64,000 bases of DNA from Batrachochytrium dendrobatidis JAM81 (taxonomy: Eukaryota; Chytridiomycota; Chytridiomycetes; Rhizophydiales), in assembly GCF_000203795.2 (NCBI RefSeq), contig NW_006281099.1, forward strand, positions 4,304,532-4,368,531, in the 5' to 3' direction. Both the position numbers and the translations under genes were made by a program. The stretch's first letter is position 1. The number at the start of each line of letters is the position of its first letter. This document shows positions 9,820 to 25,183 of this stretch, in pieces. The notes beneath the pieces are model-generated. The model worked only from the letters and a program-made list of their open reading frames with translations. It had not been told where the DNA came from and did not search any database.

Positions 9820-12800
9820 TTACAAGCGTAGATTAATACAACTATTGCTAGCTATTACCCCACCATTTATAGGAGCTAATGGTGGAGAACGTGACAGTTC
9901 AGTCATATTTATCCTAGTGTCCATTTCAATATCTACTAATTTTGAAAATTCAGCGATGGCGACGCAGGGGTCCAATTCTGCACTAGCAGGAGGTGTAGTG
10001 AAAAACGCAGATTCATTATTAGGCACACTCGATGGAGTAGATGAGCTTATAATATTTCCATTTGCAGTTGTTGTAGCTATACCAGAAAGATCTGATGCAG
10101 CAGCCATACGCCCCATGGTAATGACTGGTCGCTGCAAACCATCAAATCCCACAGCATGTGTGCGAGCCGAGACGGGTGGAGGAGGAAACGCCGATGCAAC
10201 AGAAGGTAGTTCAGACCTTTCAGCGGACGAAACAGAGCAGCCAATGCCCGTATTTATATTATGCGCCTGAGTGTTGGCAGTGCAAGGTAAGTTCAACTGA
10301 GATAAATGCACAGTATTTTTAAAAAAACTGCTGTCGTAGCTTGCACTTGCAGTTCGTATGGCATTGATTGATAGCCCACTTGGTAAACTTTGCTGTTGAT
10401 GTAGGGTGGCAGCATGTGAAGCCAGATATGCAACACTTGCAGGCTGTCCGCTCCCAGTCGCCAAGAGATTAGTATTTCCGCCAAGCTTATTTCGAAAATC
10501 AATCAAATTCAACTCCTGCAATTGGCGTAGCCGATCTTCTATTTTTCCTGTCGAAGCATTGGCAGACAGACAGATGGGAGATGTCGTTCGACCTACAGTT
10601 TGATTAGGCAAGTGTATGGTTAAAGAAGCAGGTACAGAGGCGGTAGTCGAATCCGTCAAAATGCTCATTGCGTTGGATGATGCCACAGATGAAGCAGTAG
10701 ATACATTCTGTGATGCAAGTGTACCCGGTTGAGCAAAAGTAGTCAAGGACACTGATGCTGAACAAGTATGTGCAGGGGATTGTGAAGCTGAAGTCGATAT
10801 ACCAGCACGATCACCCCAAGGTGGTAGAGTCAGATTAGAAGCCTCAGACAACGTATCCTTGACATCGGTTGTAGGAAAAATACTTGGTGAATGACTAGTA
10901 GAGATTGTTTGAAACATGGTTTGGGTGGGTATATACAATCCAGAATTCTCTCCTAAAGTAGTCCTACTTTCATTATAGGGTGTTCTTATTATGGGTGATG
11001 TTTGTGATGATCGCGAATCGCTCAAAGTTGAAGATACAGTGCAACCAGAAGTGGTAGTAAGTACTGGGTTGACCAGACTGGCCATAGATACAGACGCAGG
11101 CACGGTTGAGATCAAAGAAGTATGTGTAAATTGAGTCAATGCAGAAGTGGATGGATGAGTGGGGGTAATGGGAACAGGTGCAGGCCAGTCATGAGCAGAA
11201 ACAATAAAACCATTCGCGTCTATACTGGATGTGACGGTGGTATATGCTGTTTTAAGTGCAGACGATTGATCCATTGACCGGGTCGTGTAGATGCTAGAGG
11301 CCGGTGTGGGGGTAGTAATAAAATCAATGCAGTCAGTTACAGGTTCAGGTTTGATGGATTCTTGCATACAAGTACTCGAGTCGGAGTTACTTTTGGCAAC
11401 AGACAAGGTGATGACCGGAGTTGCAGAAACATCTGAACTATTTGTACTTGCTGTTGTATGAGCAGAGGTAGTCGATGTAGCCGTGGCATGGCGTTCTCTT
11501 TGAACAGACAAGGCGGTTATAGTAGCACTGGATGTCTGATGAGAGAGGGGTGCCGGAGTGTCTAAAACGGTGTCGGTATTCAATCCCAATGTGCCAGATT
11601 TTGGCGATAAAACAGTGCCAAACATGCCCGTGCTCAAAAATCCTCCGACCCTTTGACCTCTAAGAACACTCCTCACAACCTCTTCAATGCGTCTGCGAGC
11701 TTCTTGTTCATCAGCAGCACCAATCAACTCCTCGCGAACCATTTCAGCAACCACATCGGTAACAGTATCCTCACCCAGGTGAAAAGGAAATTTGATATCC
11801 GAAGTGTCAGCGGTTGCCAAACTACGATATGCCATTTTGATATTGATAATGTCGTCATCGGCAAAGTCAATTATATCTACAGAGCATATACGTGAAAGAG
11901 TGGTTTGCGGTGGTTGTTGGTAGGACAGCTTTAGCTGTTGTTGTAGCTGCTGTTGCTGTTGCGAATACTGCTGCAATGATTGTTGTGGAGTTTGCAACAC
12001 AGAAAATGGAGTAGTTGCAAGCTCCTCAGTCGTAAATACGTCGGGTAGAATTTTCTGAGTAGATTGTGTAGCAGATCCGCATTCTCCCGAACTGTCTGAA
12101 TCATTTGACAGTTTAAGAGTTGTAGAGTGGGAATATATACCACAAAGACCCAGCGCATTGCTGCTGTAGCTACCGCTACTTCCATTTGAACTTCCCGAGA
12201 CAGTTGTGTTAGTAAAGGCAGCACCATTGCTAGCAGTGGCCACGCCTGAAGTTGACGAAACAGGTGATGGCTCCCATACAATGTTAGGAGATGCAGGCGC
12301 AGCAGTAGTGCGAGTAAATGTCATACTGCATGTGGTGGATATAGGGGAAGCAGACTGACCAACTGATGATCGCATATTATCACTTGCAGGAGAAAGAGTC
12401 CGCCTGTCTGATAGCGCGAAAGATGAATCGGTAATCGATTGGACATTGGGGATGGTTGCTGGTGCAAAAGTAGAGTCGCTGCCAACTCTAGAAACATTAG
12501 TATCACTCGGACCATTATCCAAGGCACTTGTGCTCATTCCTAAATCACTTGTAATAAATGGATGTAGCAATAAATCGGCAGCCATAGGTCGTAATACAGG
12601 ATTCGATTCAATGCATATTGCAATAAACTTTCTGGTTTCGTCATCTGTGACTTTGGCCAATGCAGCAGGTTTAATTCCTGTAGAAACCTTGCGATAGATC
12701 TGAGCTTGATTTGAGCATTCAGAATAAGGATATTCTTTTGTGACAATTTCAAGCAGAACCTGTCCAACACAAGAATACAATGGTTAGATTCGTCACAATC

Positions 12801-14210
12801 AAATATAATGGCAATGCTGCTACTTACCATGCCAAAGGCATACACATCGACACGCTCGTCATATTTCTCGTCATACAATTCCGGGGCCATAAATTCAGGA
12901 GTTCTAGTAAACAGCGCAAGAATTAAAGATTTCAAAGCGGAGTTTACGACCAACAAATAAAGAACGAGTTGGGCCAATCAAAAGCGGACATTTTTCCCGT
13001 GATTCAATGGTAAAAAAAATGAAATTTGCACATCAAACGAGGAACATGAACCCAAAGCAGCGCATAATTCATAGTTCAATAAGATTAATGGATAAATGTT
13101 AGCATATATTCTCTAGCTTGTCTAGTTATATACCATCAGAGTTTTACTATTTACCCAAGAACTGAAGACAGGTGTTCTCGCCGCTTTACTGCTGCTAGTC
13201 CTAGATCTCCAATCTTGGCCTGTCCATTGTTCCCGTTAATAAATATATTCTCTGACTTTAGATCTCGATGAATAATGGGTGGGTCTCTGGTATGTAGATA
13301 CACCAACCCTGATAAAATCTGTTTAGCCCAATTTCGCAAGATTTTAGGTTTGATTTGCCCTTTGGTCTTTTTTGAATATGATTTGAGGGTTCCCGAAGTC
13401 ATGAGCTCCGTAATGAAATAGATGCCGTCTGATCCGTTGGGAGTTTGTGCGACCCAAGAATAAAATAAATTGATAATATTGTCATTACGCAATCCCTCCA
13501 ACAACTGAATTTCAAACAACACGCGTTGTGCATCTTTTTTGGAAAGGTGGTCCAGACGTAGTTGGTTCCATGCAACCTCTACTCCTTCTTCTTGGTCGAA
13601 TGCCTTGAACACTTCCTTGTATGCTCCTTTTCCCAGACAGTGTGAATATCTTTCGAATCTTCCAGTGGGATCAGACTTGAAAGCAGGGCGGATCAAAATC
13701 CAATAAAGAATTTTTATCATTGCATAGACAACGTGCATGCAAGGTGTTGATTACATTCAGCAAGGTTAGATTAAAAGTATTTCATGATGATAATCAATGA
13801 CTAGATCTTGTAGTGCATGTTCATACCTCTACCACTCTGTGGTCATCTTCATCGTCATCTGTAACTTCTGGATGCTGAACATTTACACTATATTGCTTCT
13901 GTACAGTTGATCCAGCAACAGTACTAGTGTTTGCGACTCCAGTATTGGAAGTAGATATGGAAGGAGGCTGGCGAGCTGAGCCATGAAAATGCTGTAGCCT
14001 TAGTGGTCGTAATGGAGGTGTCTGCATTGGCAAATTATGAGGTGTGTGGTGTTCTCGACTAGGCATAGTAGTAACGGGGTGCTGTGGAGTCGCAATAATA
14101 TCTGCAGTGGTGGGCGACTGTGACTGCTGTCTGGTTGAATTCAAATTAGTCGGTGACTGTTGGTGAGTATCAGCGTCATTTTCAGACTGAGAGAGAGGTT
14201 GCTGGTCCAT
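9820..14210 (-). CDS. WNK-family (with-no-lysine) protein kinase
   Basis: Four exons on the minus strand (14210-13827, 13675-13155, 12903-12828, 12759-9820) join in frame to 1306 residues. The kinase domain spans about residues 134-395. The glycine loop [10 protein letters not shown] carries a lysine near residue 148, while strand beta-3 reads VEVAWNQ, with Asn where ordinary kinases have the ATP-binding Lys. This is the WNK hallmark. [10 protein letters not shown], the DLG variant ([10 protein letters not shown]), [27 protein letters not shown] and EYPYSEC match WNKs closely. Near residues 620-700 a segment ([20 protein letters not shown]) resembles the OSR1_C/PF2-like domain of WNKs. The long C-terminus is Ser/Thr-rich with a Gln tract. 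In animals WNKs sense chloride and crowding and act through OSR1/SPAK. Confidence 0.92.
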
Positions 14211-15188
14211 GAGAGGTCAATGCAGTCGGTAATAGTTACACTTTGGTCTCTTGATAGTAGAGTCAGTGCCTTGCCAATAAATGATTGATTAGATAACCCA
14301 CACGTAATGGCCGAGCCCAAGCAATGCACTTTAACAATCCTTGTTATTCTGACACACTGGCAAGGAGTACAACAGTGGGTGGATATTGCTGCCTTGTTGT
14401 TTTATTGTCAAAGCAGAACTATGCAATGAATTCAAGTTATGGCTGTATTCACGTAAAACAGAGCACTAAATAAGGGTGTCTAATAAACAGCCAGTCATGA
14501 AATGATTGATGCCAATTTCCAGTAAATTTACTGGACAATTCTTGTAAATTCATTGATTTTTTCTTGTGCTTGATTTTGTAAAAAACAAATTTTCAAAGCA
14601 GCATTTACAAGTCCCAGTACATCCGTGACTTGTTCAATTTCCCACTTTTATAAACATTACATCATTGATTGATTGGTATGCAGGCGGCAGTTGCATTCAC
14701 AAGACATACAGTCCGTTCTCTTGAATGAAAGCGTATCTGTTGGGGTTTGGAATATGCAACAAGTTTGCCGAGTTTTGTTGAAAACACTCGAGGCCAAGCT
14801 TAATATATGGGTCGGGTAATTGTGCAATGCATGGCTATGCCAAAAAATAATCAGTTCAAAACTATAGCTTGTGTGCATCATATGATGGACGTTGTGTATT
14901 GAGGTAGTCAATTTTCAGTAAAAGGAATATTCAGCCATTGTTTATTCCAAAGCAGAATAGAAGCAATCACCGCAAGATGAACGCAAGTGACTTATTTTAC
15001 GAGCACGGCTGTAAACTCAGTTTTGCTTGCAGTTCTTATTTTTTATTTTAGTGGTCAATTTGCATAATCCTGCCATGTTTAGACGAATTGCAACTTTATT
15101 ATCCACAACAGTCCTCCACATGTTTTTGTCATGTAACTTGGCCTTGGCAATCTACAAGTGATCTTTTCTTAAACCTTTGTTCGCAATA
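14211..15188. other. WNK upstream region containing an inverted-repeat element
   Basis: The WNK 5' region is followed by the element copy at about 14439-15017 and then the 3' flank of the minus-strand gene to the right. The short frames seen here lie in the element or lack support. Confidence 0.55.
14439..15017. repeat. Inverted-repeat element, copy 2
   Basis: The left end has GGCTGTATTCACGTAAAAC (14441-14459). The right end, about 14994-15016, has TTATTTTACGAGCACGGCTG, its inverted complement with a few changes. The interior has GTTTATTCCAAAG near the right end and GCATCATATGATGGACGTTG, which is repeated almost exactly in copy 3. It lies about 229 bp upstream of the WNK ATG. Confidence 0.75.
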
Positions 15189-15412
15189 CTAATTGTCACC
15201 AGTCTCATCGTTAGCTACTACTGAACGCCGAGATTTTTTTTTGGGGGTTTTGGGCAGGTCTTTTCGCTTCGTCCTTCTAACACCCACCGTTTCAGGAATT
15301 GGGTGTGGCCTTTTAAAAAGTACTACTCTTTCGACTCTTTTTCTCGCATTTGAAATCACACTATTCAGTTGGGAAATGTTTAGATTATACTTTGATACGG
15401 CATCCGAGGTTG
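15189..15412 (-). other. Unassigned antisense coding-like exon
   Basis: A minus-strand frame is open for about 74 codons after a possible acceptor (CATGCAG ending at 15413) to TAG at 15191-15189. The peptide looks like real basic nuclear sequence: KRPHPIPETVGVRRTKRKD and LPKTPKKKSRR. No ATG opens it, so it would be a terminal exon. The gene just upstream on the same strand has a strong GTAAGC donor overlapping its stop, but the phases do not match directly (phase 2 donor, phase 1 acceptor needed). An intermediate exon at 15519-15445 is open but does not fix the phase. I list it as an exon of unknown ownership. Confidence 0.45.
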
Positions 15413-15580
15413 CTGCATGATGTCATCTATATTGGTTTACTTACTTTTCCGGCATTCCTATCATATATGCCATGGACAAAATTGAATCATGCCGGACATG
15501 TCGTTTTCTATTTCTCGTCCTACATTGCATCATATAATTAGTGTAAATGCCATCAGACTATTTGAAAATACAAATCATGC

Positions 15581-17219
15581 TTACCAAAGATTTGTCAGAG
15601 CGTAGTCCATGGTTTCCAATATCTTGTAAAAGTGTTTAATCGCATCATCTACGATTCGATCTGCATCGTCACTGTTGCATAATATAGATTGAGATTTAGT
15701 GTAAATACAGTTAAATAAAAATACAATTGCTAGATCAATGCCTACGTTAGTCCGTATCTCCATGGGCAATTGTCCGAATTCAAATCTTCGTCGTGAATGG
15801 ATTCATCACTCGTACCCAATCCATTCGATTTTTCAGACTGGGAACGAAACCTTTCCTCGGCTTGTGCTATAATTGCGTACTGCTCCAAAAAACTTTCTTT
15901 TAACCAGATTTTTGCTTTCGGGTCCTTTTTAACAAAACTCGGTCGCGGAGCCATATGCTCAAGCCCTTCAGGAACACTTAATGATGCTTCGTAAGCTTCG
16001 GATGCAGATGTGGTTGTTTTGAGTGAACAGTATCCATAGATAGGACTAGATCCAACAGAACGCATCACCAATATACAAAATAGTCACATGAATAAAATAT
16101 TATGCGTTAGTTGAGTGTCTGGATCTACAAAGTGTAGTCTCGATAATAAAACTACATTACTTGAATGCTTGTGAGTAATATACAGGCCAGCTTCCCATTG
16201 AAAAAAACCCGGGGTTTCTTCTATAGTCAGTTTTATATTCGTTAGCCAGGTGCAGTTACAACCAACATATCTTTACACACGCATAAGTATAAATGCAAAC
16301 TAGACCTATGTATTTGCTTTGCTTCGGAACCATTATCGTTTGCAACACTCATTCTAAGAGTATCGGCGCGTTGGGTACATATAACATCTACAACTGCTGA
16401 TCGATAGTTTTGAATATCCCAAGCTGTATCTCTCCCACATTTCCACGCTTTAAGTCTTTTAACCCATTCAAGCTTTAGTACCCCGTCGCGCCGATATTTA
16501 TCCAGACGTTTTGATTGCTTCGATCTCAAATACATCAATATCTTTCTACGTTCTGCATGAGATAGTTTGGCTCGTGCTGTATGAAATGGTAGAGTGCTCT
16601 GGGCAGAGCGAGACGATTGTATGCTTGCTTCTGATTCCTGATCATGTAATTGCGTTTTTCGTAATTTCGTATCCTGCTGCAATGGATTCAAATTTTGCGA
16701 CTGATCAGATAGATCTTCAGGTTCTTGAGTCTGATAGCCTAGTGATTCTGAATTGACAGTGGAATCTTCAGTTTCAGGTAAAGATGGAGTGGGAGTACCT
16801 ATGATCTCTTTCGAAGAAGTAGCAGCTTTGCCATGCCTTGTATTGGTTTTACGATTCTTTGACTTGTAGCTCGACGATGTATCAAGTTCAGATTCAGATT
16901 CTGTTACAGACGAGTTAGAGCTGGATCCGCAGTCATCCGTGTCAAACCTACCCTCAAGACTGTTATTGGAACTCAATTCGTTGGCATCAGTAAATGAGTT
17001 TTTAGTAGATTTAGGGATATTGGACGGGACTAATCCTGATGGAGGTCCGAGATAGTCCCAAGCGTAGGTGCCTCGAGGGAATCTATGGTCTGCATAGTGG
17101 TCAAGGTGTTTTTTTGCATTAAATTCTACAAAGGGAAGATAAGTATTAGCGATTTCATTTAAATTATTTCCATCTTCATCTTCCGATAGCTGGTTGGTTG
17201 GACTAGAGCAATCAGTCAT
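15581..17219 (-). CDS. Hypothetical disordered/basic protein (model approximate)
   Basis: Three exons (17219-16306, 16045-15746, 15671-15581) join in frame to 434 residues. No family was recognised. The N-terminus is acidic and then carries FPRGTYAWDYLGPPSGLV. The middle is Ser/Glu-rich and disordered. A basic helical block follows (SHAERRKILMYLRSKQSKRL), with WVKRLKAWKCGRDTAWDIQ after it. The end reads DDADRIVDDAIKHFYKILE. I chose ATG 17219 rather than an upstream alternative start at 17471, because that extension is antisense to AFG2B exon 1. The first intron is long (260 nt). The TGG-TAA stop overlaps a GTAAGC donor, so the protein may continue into the exon at 15189-15412. Confidence 0.55.
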
Positions 17220-17308
17220 GAATGCAGTGACAATTGTTTTGTATTCGATCAAAACTGAATTGTATTCAGTTTTTGGTTGGGTTTGAAATTTGGCCAAATT
17301 CAAACAGT

Positions 17309-17314
17309 CACGTG
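17309..17314. promoter_or_regulatory. CACGTG box in a divergent promoter
   Basis: CACGTG (context CAGTCACGTGGATT) sits in the 144-bp gap between the minus-strand start at 17219 and the AFG2B-type start at 17364. This is the bHLH/Cbf1-type core. Function is inferred from position. Confidence 0.35.
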
Positions 17315-17363
17315 GATTGTGGGTTTTATTTGACGAATTTTCGTGGCCAAGTTGCACTTGAAA

Positions 17364-20729
<3,366 letters not shown>

Positions 20730-20946
20730 TCCACATCCTAGATGAAATTCTAAACTCTTCCAACCGTATACTTTATCATGTGCATAGAACTAATAAATCC
20801 GCTGCATCAAAATTTGAAGTTGTTTATAGGACGTACATTTGAAAAAAGGTGATGATGTGCCAGTAAAACCCCTTATTAGTGTATTAGTTAAATTCCGATT
20901 GATTCAAAGTTTGAGTCTAACCAAAAGACTCGGTCGTAGCATGTAA

Positions 20947-22544
20947 TCAATACGAAGCCATGACATCTTTATCCACCTGAATAGTACAGTTTCTCACTCC
21001 AAACAGTTCCTTGTGCACCGCTGCAACTTCTAGCCGTATTTTCCCTTCATCCGCACCAGGACGCGCCATGACTTTAATCGAAGAAACAATGTTGCCTTGA
21101 TTGAGTTCCCACAAATGGGGAGGAGATGTCGAGGCAACACCCGGAATGGAGAGAATGCGAGATTCAGCCTCTGATAAAAGCAAGTCGATATGAGGCGGTA
21201 TACGTTGAAGTAGCGTGTTTCCGGCTGATTTCAACAACGGCCAGGTGGTAAATATTGTCAGGATAGCAATAAAGATGGAGCAAAGGGGGTCTGTCCATGT
21301 CCAGCCTATATTCATGTAGAGTACAACTCAGCTTAGTAACATTTTTTAACCATGCGGAATCTGAAATGAAAGCACTGATATGATCTAGACTTACCAAACA
21401 TCAAGATCAAAAGAGTAGACACAATGACGCCAACTGATCCAAGAGTATCTGAAAGCACATGCAAAAACATGCCTAGAATGTCGATGCAGCATGACTGATT
21501 AGACAATGTGAAAATAGAATCATATGCCAACGAATAATGTACCATGCATTAAAGGATTAAATCCATGATCGTGTCCGTGCGAATGACCATGATCATGTCC
21601 ATGATCGTGTCCATGTGAATGACCATGATCGTGTCCATGTCCACAACCACCATGATCATGTCCATGATGACTTCCCAGGACACCTCCGTGATCAAATGCA
21701 AAGATGCCAACTAGATTGACCAAAAATCCTAAAATCGACACCACAAGCAACGACTGGGCCTCCTTAATCTCTGGCTGATAAAATCTCTCGATAGCTTCCC
21801 AGATTATATGGAATGATGCAAATACAAGCAAGAGAGCATTGACGAATCCAGTCATGGTCTCTACTCGGCCAAATCTGCATAATAATTAGATTAAAAAAGT
21901 AAACCCGTAAGTTTCGAAACCATAAGTTGAATCAGAGTACGGTCTATATTTAGTAATTGATATTCTATGCTGCTAGCTTATTTGATTGACAGATTGCTTT
22001 GCATACACTGAATGCAGTCGAATTGGTTTTCAATCAAGAATTGTTACCCATATGTATAATGATTTGTAGCCTCTCGTTTGGTAATAACTGATGCAATCAA
22101 TGAACATATAATGGCGGTCGAATCGAATAGCATATGTACAGCATCAGCAGTTAATCCAAGAGAGTTTGTAATAAATCCTATTTAACGCCAATTAGAATTA
22201 AGCCGTTAATTAGCCAAAAAGGGTTTATGATGCTTGTGCCTGGATGCAATCCCCTCTCGAGTTCCACACCAGTCTAAAATGTATCAAAATCTATATGACC
22301 ACAAGAAACGATGATTACCATAAAGAAACTCTATCAAGGTGAATGTAAGATTCAACAACAAGAAAAAGAAGACCTTGCGAGTATCCTTGTTCTGAAGAAT
22401 AGAGCGGACATACCGCAGCGCCGTTTCGTACCAGCCGTTGTGACGCTTGCCGTAATTGGTGTCGTAGCCGTTACTTTTACTATAAGGACTTGAGACTGAA
22501 GTCTTGAATAGCGGTAGCGGTCGCTCCTCCTGGAACATCGGCAT
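20947..22544 (-). CDS. ZnT7/ZnT5-type zinc transporter (cation diffusion facilitator)
   Basis: Five exons (22544-22319, 22177-22048, 21874-21543, 21472-21395, 21305-20947) join in frame to 374 residues, almost the length of human ZnT7. The gene encodes a CDF Zn2+/H+ antiporter of the SLC30A5/7 and yeast Msc2 group, which loads zinc into the ER or early secretory pathway. The metal-site motifs HMLFD (TM2) and HVLSD (TM5) are intact. TM1 is VFFFLLLNLTFTLIEFLYG. Between TM4 and TM5 is a His-rich cytosolic loop of alternating Gly-His-Asp/Ser-His units. The C-terminal cytosolic domain ends VQIDKDVMASY-like. The first in-frame ATG is 22544; upstream frame lacks an ATG. Confidence 0.9.
21560..21665. 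repeat. His-rich tandem codon array in zinc transporter
   Basis: Short imperfect repeats built from CATGATCGTGTCCATG-type units on the plus strand encode the Gly-His-Asp/Ser-His loop of the zinc transporter. Zinc-binding loops of this kind vary in length within the family. Confidence 0.7.
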
Positions 22545-22902
22545 TCCCAGTGTTTTGCTAAATCTACAAACTGGCGGATCGTCTTGAATGCTCAATACAA
22601 GAGCGTCTTCGCTCTTGTGTTGCTTTCAACCGGCCAAGGCTGAGTTGCATATAAATCGTATTGTAGAGCAAAAGGCTTGGCTGGAGAGATTTTCCATCGC
22701 CTAGTTGGCTATGTAAATGCAATTACAGCCATCTTCACGCATAATCAAGTGTTTTTGTGCTGCATTGATTTTGGCTTTCCAAGCTAAATGCATCTGGAAA
22801 ATAGTTTTATTCATTCAGTAGTATGTATACTAGTTTGATACAAAACAGTGTTATTATACAAGAAATCTACGCCATCTATCAAAACCAACAAGTTTGCGAG
22901 TC
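22545..22902. other. Zinc transporter upstream region with a decayed element end
   Basis: Lies between the zinc transporter start and the stop of the CUE/Smr gene. At about 22723-22745 the sequence TTACAGCCATCTTCACGCAT resembles a mutated left end of the inverted-repeat family. No right end was found, so this may be a relic or chance. Confidence 0.4.
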
Positions 22903-24730
22903 CTATTGCATTACAAAAAACCATCCGTTTCCGCCTGCTTCAATTGACCATCCACATTTTTGTAGATGCGACCATACACCAGAATAAAGTCTTGCTTGAC
23001 CACCAACCGAGTGATTCCCTGCTCCAGTAACAATCTTAAGTTTACGTCCCGAGTTACGATTGCATGCCCATTCGTTGGCATATTCAGATGCTGCTTGCTT
23101 GGCTTCCTTCAAACTAAGTCCGTGTAGATCCAGTACATTGCAATCGTTGTTGCTTTTGGTTCTAAACTCATCAAAAATAAGACACTTGAACTGAAAAATT
23201 CAAATAACCATATATATAGTACCTGTTTATATCGAGTTGCGCTTGAGCTGCTTGATCATTTAAAGACCACATCTGGGCAGACAGGTCATGGCCTCGCTGT
23301 GCATAGTATGCAGCAACAGCTTTCCCACTGGGTTTCCCTTTTATAAAGGCAGATGCGGCTTTGCGGAAAGACGTGTTGCGTAACTCGAGATACTCTTGTG
23401 CTTTGGATCGCAATATATGCGGATCTTCCTCATTCGATGATCCAGAAAACGCAAATTTAGAGCCAGTGCTTGTAGCTAATTGTGATTTGCCTGATATAGT
23501 AGAAAGTTGATTGCCCATATATGTCCAAGAAAACTCGCCACCTTTGTCTGATTGTGCGTTGGTATATCCATTTTCAAACAAACCCAACGTGCCAGGATTT
23601 TGCTTCTCTTTCTTGTTCATCTCGACACGATTCGTTACTGTTGTAGTGTTGCTTTTTGTTGCATTAAGATACGAACAGGTATTGTCTTTTTCTGTAGATT
23701 TGGAATCAGAAGGCGATAAAACAGAAACTGGCTCGTGGAGCAGCATATTTGCTGCAACAGTAACATCTCCATCACATTTTTTGAGTGCACATATAAGTTG
23801 TTGGGCAGGCATAAAAGGAAATAGTTGCTGCATTTTTTCCAACAAAGTTTCTGTCATTCTGATATCAAGAACACCATCAGCCTTTTGAGTCCATTTGGAT
23901 AGAGTAGCCGCTGCATTGGTCAAATCACCTTGATGAGCATTTAAAGCATCGTTCAATGTATCAGAATGTATTTGCGGAAAGATCTCGCCAAGCAACTTTA
24001 TATCCTGATCATGATTTTTATCTGTGTATATGGAGTTTATAGAACTGAGCTGGAGCTGGTCAGAATGATTAGGGACTGACAAGGAATTTTGTTTGGACTG
24101 TTTCTGAAGTAACTTCATGCGTTGTTTTGCAGTCAATGGAGCAGTAGTGAGCATGTTTCGTGGTTGAATGACTTGCATTCGAACCTCTTCTGATGGAAAC
24201 TCTAATGCTTGCTCTTCTGATACGACAGTGGAGTTTAGTGACAGAGCATACAGACGATCGGCAGCTTGATCAGCATCCCAGTTACAGACTTGCAGGCTAT
24301 CCAAAACAGCAGATTCTGTGTGGTCAGGAAATGCATCTGCCAAACTCGTAAGTATTTGAGAATGTAGCAGCACAGTATTTGTTGGACTATGGTTGACTGT
24401 AGTATAATAATTGCCAGTATTCAAGTCCGAGTGGTTGCAGTCAGCATCAATGTTACTATTTGTATCAGTATATAAGTTGCTTGATTGGTTGGATGAGTAA
24501 GAGCAGGAGCAAGACATGGCCACATTATCATTGATATTAGAATTGGTTTCTGTAGCAGTGTCCTCTACTGAGCTTTTTTCTTGGTTGGTATTATCAACAG
24601 TTGGCATAACAACCCTTTTGCTTGGTTTTTTAATCTTGCTCAAGTATGCCGTTTCTGTGTGCTTTGTTGTAGAAATGTATTTTGTTTTATTAGCTTGTTC
24701 CGGTCTGTTGCGAGAATGTCCACCCATCAT
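22903..24730 (-). CDS. CUE-DUF1771-Smr domain protein (Cue2/N4BP2-like)
   Basis: Two exons (24730-23223, 23161-22903) join in frame to 588 residues. Three CUE/UBA-like helices carry the FP motif: SLADAFPDHTESAVLDSL, LLGEIFPQIHSDTLNDAL and KMQQLFPFMPAQQLICAL. A DUF1771 segment follows (LRSKAQEYLELRNTSFRKAA... AAYYAQRGHDLSAQM). The C-terminal Smr domain has LDLHGLSLKEA and IVTGAGNHS and ends GWFFVMQ. Yeast Cue2, with this layout, is the endonuclease that cuts mRNA at collided ribosomes in no-go decay. The DxH motif (LDLH) needed for Smr nuclease activity is present. The CUE domains would bind ubiquitinated ribosomes. A TATA box and a CACGTG box lie 60-85 bp upstream. Confidence 0.9.
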
Positions 24731-24788
24731 ACAATCTCATTCGTGTCACCAACACTATTGAATTGATTGCAAACATTCGAGCACGCCT

Positions 24789-24814
24789 TATTTATACTAC
24801 ACCCTATCCACGTG
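24789..24814 (-). promoter_or_regulatory. TATA box and CACGTG box of the CUE/Smr gene
   Basis: On the minus strand TATAAATA (24796-24789) lies about 60 bp before the ATG at 24730. CACGTG at 24809-24814 (context CCACGTGACTT) lies just upstream of it. The order and spacing suit a regulated promoter. Confidence 0.45.
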
Positions 24815-24829
24815 ACTTGAATGGGTTTC

Positions 24830-25122
24830 ATTCCACACTTGTTCAATCTCCAACCCTCTTACAGATTGAGTTGAGATTGGGCAATCAAAATAGTAACATC
24901 AGTTACACTTTCGAGACGTGCGGGTTTTAAACTAAACTGCGAGTGTATGATTTTAGAATACAACACAGCGCATCATATGATGGACGTTGTCTATTGGAAA
25001 ACAGTCAATTTCTGGTAGGAAAGCGCAGCGAATGTTTAGCCACTTTATATTCCAAAGCAAAATAGGGACAGTCCCTGAAAGATAAATGCAAGTATTCCAT
25101 TTTACGTGAATAAATGGTAAAT
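24830..25122. repeat. Inverted-repeat element, copy 3 (left end lost)
   Basis: The right end (about 25098-25122) reads ATTTTACGTGAATAAATGG. The interior GCATCATATGATGGACGTTG and the following AGTCAATTT match copy 2 closely. No left terminal repeat was found, so the left boundary is approximate. It ends about 62 bp before the USP ATG. Confidence 0.6.
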
Positions 25123-25183
25123 GCAATGCCATCAATACACTTGCACTATTTGCTTTGCTATTTCATGAAAGTATTTATTAAAA

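Larger units (their letters stand above)
24731..25183. other. Divergent promoter region with element copy 3
   Basis: Serves both the minus-strand CUE/Smr gene and the plus-strand USP gene. It holds a TATA box and CACGTG box on the left and a truncated inverted-repeat element on the right (separate entries). Confidence 0.55.

Noticed and set aside
9845..10270. 141-codon plus-strand frame
   Set aside because: Antisense to the WNK C-terminal exon, which is well supported; no independent evidence.
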